Source of the DNA: Chloroflexota bacterium
Lineage (GTDB): Bacteria > Chloroflexota > Anaerolineae > Promineifilales > Promineifilaceae
Length of the DNA: 11,870 nt
Reading direction: 5' to 3'
NCBI GenBank assembly: GCA_008501785.1
Contig: QQUD01000238.1
Span: 1 to 11,870 of the forward strand
In this document: piece after piece, positions 1 to 6,090 of the stretch
Numbering within the stretch: position 1 is the first letter of the stretch
How the letters are laid out: each line of letters opens with the position of its first letter
Translations under genes and position numbers: made by a program
Notes under the pieces: generated by a model
The model's input: the letters and a program-made list of their open reading frames with translations, nothing else
The model's database searches: none
What the model was told of the DNA's origin: nothing

Positions 1-600
1 CAAGGCCGCGCCCATTTCTATGAAGGGTATAATGCGGCCCAAATCACTTTGCCAGTTCGTGTGATGATTGAACTGGGTATACAAGTTCTTATTGTGACCA
101 ACGCTGCTGGCGGCATCAATGCAGCTTATACCCCAGGTGATTTGATGCTGATTAAAGATCATATCAATTTTGTAGGGCTTGGCGGTCACAACCCACTGCG
201 TGGTCCCAATAACGAAAAGGTCGGCCCTCGGTTCCCTGACATGATTGATGCGTATGATCCAGGCTTGCGGCAGGTGGCAAAAGAAACGGCCGTTTCCAAC
301 GGCTTCGAAGTACAAGAAGGGGTTTACAGCTACGTAGCTGGCCCCAGCTTCGAAACCCCCGCAGAATTACGCATGTTGCAAACAGTTGGAGCCGATGCGG
401 TAGGTATGTCCACTGTCCCCACTGTTATTGTGGCCCGACATGCTGGTATTCGCGTGCTGGGAGTCTCCTCAATTACCAATAAAGCAGATCCCGACCCCAA
501 ACCTGGTACAGTCGTTTCCCATGAAGAAGTATTAGAAACTGGCAAGCTGATCATTCCGCGATTAACAGCACTGATTCGTGGTGTCCTGCGTCAACTTTAA
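1..600 (+). CDS. Purine nucleoside phosphorylase, trimeric PNP type (5'-truncated by window edge)
   Basis: Catalyses phosphorolysis of purine (deoxy)nucleosides to free base and (deoxy)ribose-1-phosphate in cytoplasmic purine salvage. The frame is open from base 1, so the gene starts upstream; 199 residues are visible, and about 70-80 N-terminal residues are missing by comparison with a usual 270-280. The fragment opens with the phosphate-site motif GRAHFYEGY (fragment residues 2-10; Arg3 and His5 match human Arg84 and His86). TNAAGG follows at 33-38 (Asn34/Ala35 match Asn115/Ala116). Further on are GPSFET with the base-binding Glu, VGMSTVP, and SSITNKAD with the purine-contacting Asn. This is the mammalian/PunA-like branch rather than hexameric DeoD. 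The TTG at 49 is internal and not a start. A palindrome ACGGCCGT lies at 286-293. The gene ends 31 bases before a strong hairpin. Confidence 0.95.
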   Translation, partial: QGRAHFYEGYNAAQITLPVRVMIELGIQVLIVTNAAGGINAAYTPGDLMLIKDHINFVGLGGHNPLRGPNNEKVGPRFPDMIDAYDPGLRQVAKETAVSNGFEVQEGVYSYVAGPSFETPAELRMLQTVGADAVGMSTVPTVIVARHAGIRVLGVSSITNKADPDPKPGTVVSHEEVLETGKLIIPRLTALIRGVLRQL

Positions 601-631
601 AACCACGAAAAAATTAACCTATTACATAATA

Positions 632-663
632 AAATACCATCAGGCATTGACCTGATGGTATTT
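632..663 (+). terminator. Hairpin terminator after the PNP gene
   Basis: A perfect 13-bp inverted repeat (AAATACCATCAGG at 632-644, CCTGATGGTATTT at 651-663) with a 6-base loop lies 31 bases after the PNP stop codon. The right arm runs into TTTATTTGT, and the left side is A-rich, so it could act on either strand. Position and symmetry support a rho-independent terminator, though the U-tract is interrupted. Confidence 0.75.
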
Positions 664-674
664 ATTTGTATAGT
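647..674 (+). promoter_or_regulatory. Candidate sigma-70-type promoter inside the terminator
   Basis: TTGACC at 647-652 (5 of 6 to the -35 consensus), a 16-base spacer, then TATAGT at 669-674 (5 of 6 to the -10 consensus). Transcription would begin near 681, only about 8 bases before the ATG at 689. The -35 box lies in the loop and right arm of the preceding hairpin. Read by eye only; no start site is known. Confidence 0.45.
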
Positions 675-688
675 GCTGGCTGGGACCA

Positions 689-1477
689 ATGGAGCAAATT
701 TACCTTTTTATCCTGCGAAATGATATATGGATTTACATTGTCTGTTTATTAGGGCTGTTTTGGTATGGATCTGAATTTTTTCGTGCCCAACGTACCTTGC
801 GCTCTGCTATGTTTGGGTTGGAACGCGAGACAGGCACTCGAATGCGCAATAATGCCATCCTATTTATCCTTTTTCTTGGCACCATTTTAGGTTTTGTCTA
901 CTTTGTCAACAGCACAATCGCGCCAAACTTGCCGATTGAGTTGCTTCAACCACCAACAGCTACGCCCGACATCTTTAAAACACCCTTATCATCCCCTACC
1001 CCGCTCAGTTCACCTGTGCCTTCACCTACACCGCCACTGGTTCCAACCATCACTTTAGCTAGCGAACTGGGAAGCGCCCCAGTGGTCTCACCAGATGAGG
1101 CAAGTTCTGATGAAATTATTGTAACACCCACTTTTACACCTGGCCCCACGCCAACACCCGCTGTGGCCTGTACACTTGAAATAAACATTAGCGATCCTCG
1201 TGAAGGAAGCACGGTGAGAGGGGCTATTACGTTTACGGGAACGGCCGTTAACGCTAATTTCGGTGGCTATCGCATCGAAGCAAACGGCCCCCAAACCAAT
1301 GGCGAATGGGCATCATTGTTAGGGCGTACCATCGACCAACCTGTACAAGACAATATTTTAGGCAATGCCAATCTAAGCCAATGGGAAGCTGGTCCATACT
1401 TAATCCGCCTGGTTGTTGTCAATCCTGAAGGGGTCGATTTAGGAATCTGTGTAACACAAATTACGTTGAGTAACTAA
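689..1477 (+). CDS. Membrane-anchored extracytoplasmic protein with Thr/Pro-rich linker and C-terminal beta domain
   Basis: No named family is recognised. The 262-residue protein has two hydrophobic segments (about 12-31 and 55-74) separated by a basic loop (RAQRTLRS, RETGTRMRNN). By the positive-inside rule this loop is cytoplasmic, placing the C-terminus outside. A low-complexity linker rich in Pro, Thr and Ser follows (about 85-160, with runs such as TPTPTP). The C-terminal region (about 161-262) is beta-rich, with GSTVRGAITFTGTA and AGPYLIRLVVVNPEG. This resembles small Ig-like domains on secreted Chloroflexota proteins. Cys161 and Cys254 sit at the two ends of this domain and could form a disulfide. 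Only a weak GGGA precedes the ATG, which fits the very short predicted leader. A surface sensing or wall-binding role is a guess. One palindrome lies at 1241-1248 (Thr-Ala-Val). Confidence 0.75.
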   Translation: MEQIYLFILRNDIWIYIVCLLGLFWYGSEFFRAQRTLRSAMFGLERETGTRMRNNAILFILFLGTILGFVYFVNSTIAPNLPIELLQPPTATPDIFKTPLSSPTPLSSPVPSPTPPLVPTITLASELGSAPVVSPDEASSDEIIVTPTFTPGPTPTPAVACTLEINISDPREGSTVRGAITFTGTAVNANFGGYRIEANGPQTNGEWASLLGRTIDQPVQDNILGNANLSQWEAGPYLIRLVVVNPEGVDLGICVTQITLSN

Positions 1478-1500
1478 CCTCAGTTCGGAGTTAAAAAATG

Positions 1501-1590
1501 GGACACAGATTTTCACAGATTGACACAGATTAGATTTAAGGTTGAGCAGAAATTCACAATTACACGTCCGAAATCTTCAAAATCTGCGTT
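1501..1590. repeat. CAGATT-type phased repeat element, copy A
   Basis: In the gap between the 689-1477 gene and rsmD, CACAGAT occurs three times at exact 10-base spacing (1504, 1514, 1524). Inverted partners AATCTTC (1572) and AATCTGC (1581) follow about 45 bases later, so the whole can fold as an imperfect hairpin. Copies B (9310-9366) and C (10329-10382) share the plan. It codes for nothing convincing. Confidence 0.7.
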
Positions 1591-1620
1591 TAAGCTTTCT
1601 GAAAACTTATTTTAGATTAC

Positions 1621-2178
1621 TTAGGCAACAGCTATCTCGTAAAAACAAAGAATTGTGTTGCCATACTTGCGGTCTCGATAAAGATGCAAATTGTTCAATG
1701 AAAGCGCTTCATATTCACGGGGATCGATTTGCACTATGATAATGCCATCTGCTGTAAGAAAATCGCCATACCGTTCATCTAAGGCTTGCATGATTTGAAT
1801 CCAAATGTCTTTGTATTGGGGTGGGGCGACGTAGATGATGTCAAACGGCCGTTTTGGCTTCCCATTCAAATAAGCGAAAGCATCCGTCATCAAAACCGTT
1901 GCGCTATTTGCTAATCGTGTGTTCTGCAAATTGGCATCAATCGTGCGAATTGCCGCCTTTACATTGTCGATAAAAACGACTTCAGCAGCACCACGACTCA
2001 GCGCTTCTATGCCAACTTGTCCCGTCCCAGCAAATAAATCAAGCCAACGAGACCCTTCCACCTCGTCCCATAAAATGTTGAATAAACTTTCTTTTACGCG
2101 ATCCAAAATCGGACGGGTTGAATCTCCCGGCACTTTTTTTAGCCGTCGGCCTTTTGCTGTTCCACTTATTACACGCAT
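1621..2178 (-). CDS. rsmD: 16S rRNA (guanine966-N2)-methyltransferase RsmD
   Basis: S-adenosylmethionine-dependent methylation of G966 of 16S rRNA during 30S subunit maturation, acting in the cytoplasm. The 185 residues match the family length. Visible signatures are the opening MRVISGTAKGRRL, TRPILDRVKESLFNIL (about 21-36), the SAM-binding motif LDLFAGTGQVGIEALSRGA (46-64), and FIDN (69-72), whose Asp would bind the SAM ribose. Motif IV, normally (D/N)PP(Y/F), reads APPQY here (118-122). The ATG at 2178 is the natural start, with no clear Shine-Dalgarno. The gene lies 69 bases downstream of sucD on the same strand, separated by a hairpin, so it may be partly read through from sucCD. The palindrome at 1845-1852 is read here as Arg-Pro-Phe. 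Confidence 0.93.
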   Translation of the reverse strand: MRVISGTAKGRRLKKVPGDSTRPILDRVKESLFNILWDEVEGSRWLDLFAGTGQVGIEALSRGAAEVVFIDNVKAAIRTIDANLQNTRLANSATVLMTDAFAYLNGKPKRPFDIIYVAPPQYKDIWIQIMQALDERYGDFLTADGIIIVQIDPREYEALSLNNLHLYRDRKYGNTILCFYEIAVA

Positions 2179-2192
2179 ATAAATTTAAGTAA

Positions 2193-2238
2193 ATTGGTAT
2201 ATTGGGTCATCGTGAAGCAAATCCCCCAATATACCAAT
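2193..2238 (-). terminator. Hairpin between sucD and rsmD
   Basis: A perfect 14-bp inverted repeat (ATTGGTATATTGGG at 2193-2206, CCCAATATACCAAT at 2225-2238) with an 18-base loop lies 9 bases past the sucD stop. On the minus strand it is followed by TTACTTAAATTTAT, T-rich but without a clean run. It could end or attenuate sucCD transcription just before rsmD. The long loop makes it weaker than the other hairpins here. Confidence 0.5.
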
Positions 2239-2247
2239 ACACCATTA

Positions 2248-3132
2248 TTATTTAACCAACTTCTGTACTTCGTCAGCAATCAGATCAGGATTTTTTACAA
2301 CAATCACACCTGCATCTTCAAGGGCTGCAAATTTACCTTCCGCTGTACCACTTTTGCCTTCAACAATTGCACCAGCATGACCCATGCGACGTCCAGGAGG
2401 GGCTGAACTACCGGCAATAAAGGAAACCACTGGCTTGGTCACGGTCTTCTTGATGTAAGCAGCAGCTTTTTCTTCTGCATTGCCACCAATTTCACCAATC
2501 AAAACGATATACTCGGTCGCATCATCAGCCTGGAACAGTTCCAAAACGTCAATGAAATCCGTACCGTTGATTGGATCGCCACCGATGCCAACACAAGTTG
2601 ATTGCCCAATACCACGACGGGTTAATGCATCGATCACTTCGTAGGTCAGCGTACCACTTTTAGAAACAACGCCAACATTCCCAGGCGTTGCCGTTTGGCC
2701 CGGAATAAAGCCAATCTTGCATTCATTTGGGGTCAGAATGCCAGGACAGTTCGGACCAAGCAAACGGGTCTTTTTGGTATCGATATAAGCCCGTGTTTTT
2801 ATCATTTCCAAAACGGGAATGTATTCGGTCACAGCCACAACCACTTCGACTCCTGCGTCTGCGGCTTCGCTTACAGAGCCTGGCACAGCAAATGGCGGAA
2901 CAATAACCATCGCTGCATCAGCACCAGTCTCACGCACAGCATCATGGAAATTAGTGAAAATCGGCACTTTTTTACCGGGGTAATCTTCATAAAAAGTGCC
3001 ACCTTTTTTCGGATGAATACCAGCCACCACATTTGTGCCATATTCCATCATCAGGCGTGAATGGAAGCTGCCTTCGCGGCCAGTAATACCAGCAATGACT
3101 ACTTTTGTGTCTTTATTTACTAGAATACTCAT
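2248..3132 (-). CDS. sucD: Succinate-CoA ligase (succinyl-CoA synthetase) subunit alpha
   Basis: The alpha subunit of succinyl-CoA synthetase interconverts succinyl-CoA and succinate with substrate-level phosphorylation of ADP or GDP in the TCA cycle. It binds CoA and carries the phosphohistidine. The 294 residues are of normal family length. Seen are the CoA-binding Rossmann start [15 protein letters not shown] (11-25), GPNCPG (126-131), SKSGTLTYE (158-166), GEIGGNAEE (213-221) and the active-site motif GHAGAIV, with His252 as the phosphorylated residue (His246 in E. coli). The open frame continues upstream to 3219, but ATG 3132 is the real start. It begins the conserved N-terminus, follows a Shine-Dalgarno AAAGGGAG (3142-3149) at 9 bases, and the extension would overlap the end of sucC. 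Only 4 bases separate it from the sucC stop, so the two are one operon. Confidence 0.97.
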   Translation of the reverse strand: MSILVNKDTKVVIAGITGREGSFHSRLMMEYGTNVVAGIHPKKGGTFYEDYPGKKVPIFTNFHDAVRETGADAAMVIVPPFAVPGSVSEAADAGVEVVVAVTEYIPVLEMIKTRAYIDTKKTRLLGPNCPGILTPNECKIGFIPGQTATPGNVGVVSKSGTLTYEVIDALTRRGIGQSTCVGIGGDPINGTDFIDVLELFQADDATEYIVLIGEIGGNAEEKAAAYIKKTVTKPVVSFIAGSSAPPGRRMGHAGAIVEGKSGTAEGKFAALEDAGVIVVKNPDLIADEVQKLVK

Positions 3133-3136
3133 GCGA

Positions 3137-4288
3137 TTATGCTCCCTTTGCCTTTTTGGCTGCGGCCACTGATTTACGAGCGGCATCGGTGAGAGAAACG
3201 GCCGTTTCCATATCCGCATCTGCTAATATCGCCAACCCTTTTTTCGCATTGGTGCCAGCGATACGCACAACCATGGGCACATCCGTGTCAATTTGCTCGA
3301 GCGCCACGACAATCCCGCGAGCAACTTCATCACCACGCGTAATGCCGCCAAAAATATTGATCAAGACAGCTTCTACACTTGGATCTGACAAAATAAGGCG
3401 CAATGCCGTCGCTACAGATTCAGCTTTTGCACCACCGCCAATGTCTAAAAAGTTAGCTGGGTTGCCACCTTCCAACTTAATCACATCCATTGTGGTCATT
3501 GCCAGGCCAGCACCATTGACCATACAGCCAATATTGCCATCCAACTTGATGAAATTAATGCCAGCAACACGCGCCTCTTTTTCAGATTCTGGTTCTTCAG
3601 ATGTATCTCGCATTTCCTTAACGGCTGGCTGACGTGACAATCCATTATCATCAATCGACATTTTGCCATCAAGCGCATAGATTTTATCTTCGCCAGTAAT
3701 CACCAACGGATTGATTTCCGTTAACGAGGCATCTTTCGCTGTAAAACAATCATACAAACCATTGAGTACGTGGTTAAACTGATCATACAAACCTGCATCA
3801 AGACCCATGCCATCAAACACTTGCTTGATATCGGATTCGGTGATGCCTGTTAATGGATCAATGTGAACTTTAACGATGGCATCGGGGTTTGTTTCGGCAA
3901 CTTCTTCAATATCCATGCCACCTTCAGCCGATGCCATAATCATCAGCCGCCGCGCACCACGGTCAATCAAAATAGACATGTACAGTTCTTTTTTGATGCC
4001 ACCTGGTACAAATTCATCAATCAGCACCTTATTAACGGTTAACCCCTTAATATCCATGCCCAGAATCTGCTGCGCTGCTGCTTCAGCCTCGGCTGAACTC
4101 ATTGCTGTTTTGACACCTCCGGCTTTGCCGCGACCACCTGTGTGGACTTGTGCTTTAACAACAACTTTCCCTCCCAGTTTTTCAGCGATTTGACTTGCTT
4201 CAGTGGGTGAAAAAGCGACGTCGCCATTTGGAATTGGAATGCCATGTTCAGCAAACAATCGTTTTGCTTGGTATTCGTGTAGATTCAC
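3137..4288 (-). CDS. sucC: Succinate-CoA ligase subunit beta
   Basis: The beta subunit of succinyl-CoA synthetase is an ATP-grasp protein that binds the nucleotide and succinate and pairs with SucD. The 383 residues compare with 388 in E. coli. Signatures are [12 protein letters not shown] at the N-terminus, the ATP-grasp lysine region [17 protein letters not shown] (about 44-60), [29 protein letters not shown], and [15 protein letters not shown] near the C-terminus. Translation starts at a GTG (4288), supported by a strong Shine-Dalgarno AAAGGAG (4296-4302) at 7 bases. The GGAG of this site can pair with CTCC beside the start codon (GGAGTGACTCC), a small hairpin that might temper initiation. 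An Ala/Lys-rich tail ends the protein. First gene of sucCD, with its own promoter and divergent from the unknown gene at 4461. Palindrome at 3198-3205 (Thr-Ala-Val). Confidence 0.97.
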   Translation of the reverse strand: MNLHEYQAKRLFAEHGIPIPNGDVAFSPTEASQIAEKLGGKVVVKAQVHTGGRGKAGGVKTAMSSAEAEAAAQQILGMDIKGLTVNKVLIDEFVPGGIKKELYMSILIDRGARRLMIMASAEGGMDIEEVAETNPDAIVKVHIDPLTGITESDIKQVFDGMGLDAGLYDQFNHVLNGLYDCFTAKDASLTEINPLVITGEDKIYALDGKMSIDDNGLSRQPAVKEMRDTSEEPESEKEARVAGINFIKLDGNIGCMVNGAGLAMTTMDVIKLEGGNPANFLDIGGGAKAESVATALRLILSDPSVEAVLINIFGGITRGDEVARGIVVALEQIDTDVPMVVRIAGTNAKKGLAILADADMETAVSLTDAARKSVAAAKKAKGA

Positions 4289-4326
4289 GGAGTCACTCCT
4301 TTATAATTTGTGGAATTTCCAGCAAA

Positions 4327-4335
4327 ATTATAACA
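4327..4335 (-). promoter_or_regulatory. sucCD promoter, extended -10
   Basis: On the minus strand TGTTATAAT gives a perfect TATAAT (4327-4332) with the TGn extension. No good -35 hexamer is found at 16-18 bases, as expected of extended -10 promoters. Transcription would begin near 4320, leaving a leader of about 30 bases that holds the sucC Shine-Dalgarno. Confidence 0.6.
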
Positions 4336-4374
4336 CGCCCCCTCACAGCACACCATGATAGAACAATTGTCACG

Positions 4375-4403
4375 TTGACTTAGTTATGCTTAGGATTCAT
4401 AAT
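4375..4403 (+). promoter_or_regulatory. Promoter for the 4461-5033 gene
   Basis: TTGACT (4375-4380), a 17-base spacer, then CATAAT (4398-4403), each 5 of 6 to consensus. The predicted start near 4410 lies downstream of the first in-frame ATG (4386), arguing for a later translation start. It is divergent from the sucCD promoter, with about 40 bases between the two elements. Confidence 0.6.
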
Positions 4404-4460
4404 TTTGTTAGGGTAGCTAAACACATTTGTATCGATTCTAAAATCGAAAAGTGGTGTACT

Positions 4461-5033
4461 GTGACACGATTAACAACATACTCCTTCAACACAAACAACA
4501 ATCTAGCACTGTATCCAAATCAATATTCATCCACCGTCAATTTACAACAATTGATCGACTCAAAACAGGTAATGCGAATTATGCGGCCTGAATTGATTCT
4601 AAAGGTACAAACGGCCGTTTCCAATCAAAGAAACAATCCACATATCTTCCAATTCAATGGTCAATATTATTTAACGCTTCACCAAATTCGAAATGAATGG
4701 CAGCGAGAACGTACTTTTCATCTATTACGCAAATTACAAATTGGAGAAGACGTCGATTTGACCAAACTCCCCAACTCGCTGCGCCATATTTTACAACCGG
4801 GCACAGCAGCAATGAGCACATTAACCAGCAGTATAACCATGAGTGCAGTGATTGGTGTTGTGTTTGGGCTGCTAGCAATGGCAGTTGGCATTTTATTTAC
4901 CACGATTGCAGGAACGGCCGTTGAAACAACCTCGGGTGTGCAACCAACAGCTGTCATATTTATCATTTCATGTGTTGTTGGTTGGTTTGTGGCGACTCTA
5001 GCAATGCAAATCAAGAGAAAGATAGCAACTTAA
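4461..5033 (+). CDS. Unrecognised protein with two C-terminal membrane helices
   Basis: No family is recognised. The frame is open from ATG 4386, but the promoter at 4375-4403 places that codon before the likely transcription start. I therefore prefer GTG 4461 (190 residues). ATG 4572, just after AGGT, is another option. The N-terminal part is soluble and Gln/Asn-rich, with a charged, probably helical stretch ([16 protein letters not shown]). Two hydrophobic segments close the protein: [20 protein letters not shown] and [20 protein letters not shown] short basic tail (KRKIAT) follows. A soluble domain followed by a helical hairpin with both ends cytoplasmic is a reasonable inference. Two copies of the ACGGCCGT palindrome (4610-4617, 4914-4921) both encode Thr-Ala-Val. 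The gene stands alone, ending at a strong terminator and convergent with the RNA methyltransferase gene. Confidence 0.65.
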   Translation: MTRLTTYSFNTNNNLALYPNQYSSTVNLQQLIDSKQVMRIMRPELILKVQTAVSNQRNNPHIFQFNGQYYLTLHQIRNEWQRERTFHLLRKLQIGEDVDLTKLPNSLRHILQPGTAAMSTLTSSITMSAVIGVVFGLLAMAVGILFTTIAGTAVETTSGVQPTAVIFIISCVVGWFVATLAMQIKRKIAT

Positions 5034-5100
5034 TCTCTCAAGAAATTTATATTATCTACGAACCGGTATTTCGCTACCCACCGGACCCACACCCCTACGG

Positions 5101-5144
5101 CTCCACCATCCATCAATTTTATGGATGGTGGAGTCTCTTTTTTT
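5101..5144 (+). terminator. Strong rho-independent terminator
   Basis: CTCCACCATCCAT (5101-5113) and ATGGATGGTGGAG (5121-5133) form a perfect 13-bp stem with a 7-base loop. They are followed by TCTC and a run of seven T (5138-5144). It lies about 70 bases past the stop of the 4461-5033 gene and should end its transcript. It is enclosed by an outer CCCTACG (5093-5099) and CGTAGGG (5147-5153) pair. Confidence 0.9.
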
Positions 5145-5145
5145 A

Positions 5146-5214
5146 TCGTAGGGTAAGACGCTGTCTTGCCTAAATAAACCGAAGGTTGAAACAAAACAGC
5201 GTTTTGTCCTACGA
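5146..5214. repeat. Imperfect inverted repeat (CGTAGG type) overlapping a stop codon
   Basis: Arms at 5146-5170 and 5190-5214 match over about 25 bases. All of their mismatches are transitions, so many would be G-U pairs in one of the RNA strands. The core reads CGTAGG...ACGCTGT. The right arm contains the TAG stop (5209-5211) of the minus-strand methyltransferase gene. It looks like a small dispersed palindromic element and could be a terminator for that gene. Confidence 0.6.
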
Positions 5215-5973
5215 TTTATGCAAGCGTTCCCTTAGTTGGCGCATGCGCTCAAAGGCGATAACGGCCGTTGACGATGTTGTACCGAGTGATTGAGAAAAAG
5301 GCCGTTGATACGGAATCGCCAATTTCAAATCTGCCCGATTCAAGAATGAGCGCGTAATCCCCCGCTTTTCTCCACCCAGCAACAAAAAAATAGATTGCGT
5401 TAAATCTGCTTCATAAATTGAAACAGAGCCTTTTTCACTCGTACAGGCGACCTTCAAGCCATGTGTACGGTAAAAGTCGGCTGCCAATTCGGCCGTTTCA
5501 GCCACAGCCATTGGCATTCGTTCAGAAGCCCCTGCTGAGGCTCGTGTCACCACACCTGCAGCAAATGTCCAATTACGCGGTCGTACTACCACACCGGTCA
5601 CACCAGCGGCATACAATCCACGAATAGATTGTCCAAAGTTGAATGGGTCTTCGACGCCATCAAGCATAACGATAAACGGCCGTACTTCTCCCTCAACCAG
5701 CGCCGCCAACGACACAAACTGCCGTTCACCCACTTCGGCAATGACGCCACCATGGCTGTTTCCAGAAACCCGTTCCGCAATAAAAGCCGCATCAACAGGT
5801 TCAACCGGCATACCCAGCTTTTTCGCCTGCCGCCACAATCGTTGCCACCGCACATTCTTCTTCTTGCGATTGCTCGGTTGGTAATAAATTGCAAACACAT
5901 CTCGACTTTTAGCTGCGAACACAGCTTCAATCGAGATAATGCCCTCTAACCATATCTTTTCATCATTCTGCAT
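5209..5973 (-). CDS. TrmH/SpoU-family RNA 2'-O-ribose methyltransferase
   Basis: A SPOUT-class (trefoil-knot) methyltransferase expected to transfer methyl from SAM to a ribose 2'-OH in rRNA or tRNA; the exact target cannot be told from sequence. The N-terminal third is the small substrate-binding domain, ending in HGGVIAEVGE. The SPOUT domain shows motif 1 LDGVEDPFNFGQSIR, then RNWTFAAGVVTRASAGASE, motif 2 LLLGGEKRGI and motif 3 IPYQRPFSQSLGTTSSTAV. Motif 3 has SLGTTSS where most members have SLNVS. The EDPFNFG...RNW...SAGASE pattern recalls a known TrmH subgroup also seen in Firmicutes. I prefer ATG 5973 (254 residues); a TTG two codons upstream (5979) is possible, and neither has a clear Shine-Dalgarno. 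The gene sits just after the terminator of the pyrophosphorylase gene. Palindromes at 5261-5268 (Thr-Ala-Val) and 5676-5683 (Arg-Pro-Phe). Confidence 0.9.
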   Translation of the reverse strand: MQNDEKIWLEGIISIEAVFAAKSRDVFAIYYQPSNRKKKNVRWQRLWRQAKKLGMPVEPVDAAFIAERVSGNSHGGVIAEVGERQFVSLAALVEGEVRPFIVMLDGVEDPFNFGQSIRGLYAAGVTGVVVRPRNWTFAAGVVTRASAGASERMPMAVAETAELAADFYRTHGLKVACTSEKGSVSIYEADLTQSIFLLLGGEKRGITRSFLNRADLKLAIPYQRPFSQSLGTTSSTAVIAFERMRQLRERLHKS

Positions 5974-5993
5974 AAGCAAACGTTACCGCATTC

Positions 5994-6031
5994 AAAAAAA
6001 AAAGCCAACTCACTGATCAAGTGAATTAGCT
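5994..6031 (-). terminator. Rho-independent terminator of the UDP-glucose pyrophosphorylase gene
   Basis: On the minus strand AGCTAATTCACT (6031-6020) pairs fully with AGTGAGTTGGCT (6014-6003), including two G-U pairs, around a 5-base loop. A run of about ten T follows (6003-5994). It lies about 48 bases past the pyrophosphorylase stop and only about 20 bases before the next gene's start. That next gene therefore needs its own promoter or read-through. Confidence 0.9.
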
Positions 6032-6043
6032 TTCTGTTTCATC

Positions 6044-6090
6044 ACGAATAGGACGAATGGACGAATTTTACGAATGAATCAATAACGAAT
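6044..6090. repeat. Array of ACGAAT direct repeats
   Basis: ACGAAT recurs at 6044, 6053, 6061 and 6070 (spacing 9, 8, 9), with a fifth copy at 6085 that overlaps the last codons of the pyrophosphorylase gene. The array fills most of the gap between that gene's stop and its terminator. Its roughly one-helical-turn phasing is like that of the CAGATT elements, but no inverted partner is present. Confidence 0.7.

Noticed and set aside
1542..1739. Small plus-strand gene between the 689-1477 gene and rsmD
   Set aside because: It runs through the CAGATT element and then antisense into rsmD, with no ribosome-binding site or family similarity.
3133..3219. 29-residue N-terminal extension of SucD to base 3219
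   Set aside because: It overlaps the end of sucC in another frame, lacks family similarity, and ATG 3132 has a good Shine-Dalgarno and the conserved N-terminus.
3105..3632. 175-residue plus-strand open frame opposite sucC
   Set aside because: Antisense to a strongly conserved gene, with Ala/Ser-rich composition typical of a mirror frame.
6041..6090. Possible CRISPR-like array from the ACGAAT repeats
   Set aside because: Units are 6 bases and spacers 2-3 bases, far from CRISPR architecture, and no cas genes are present.
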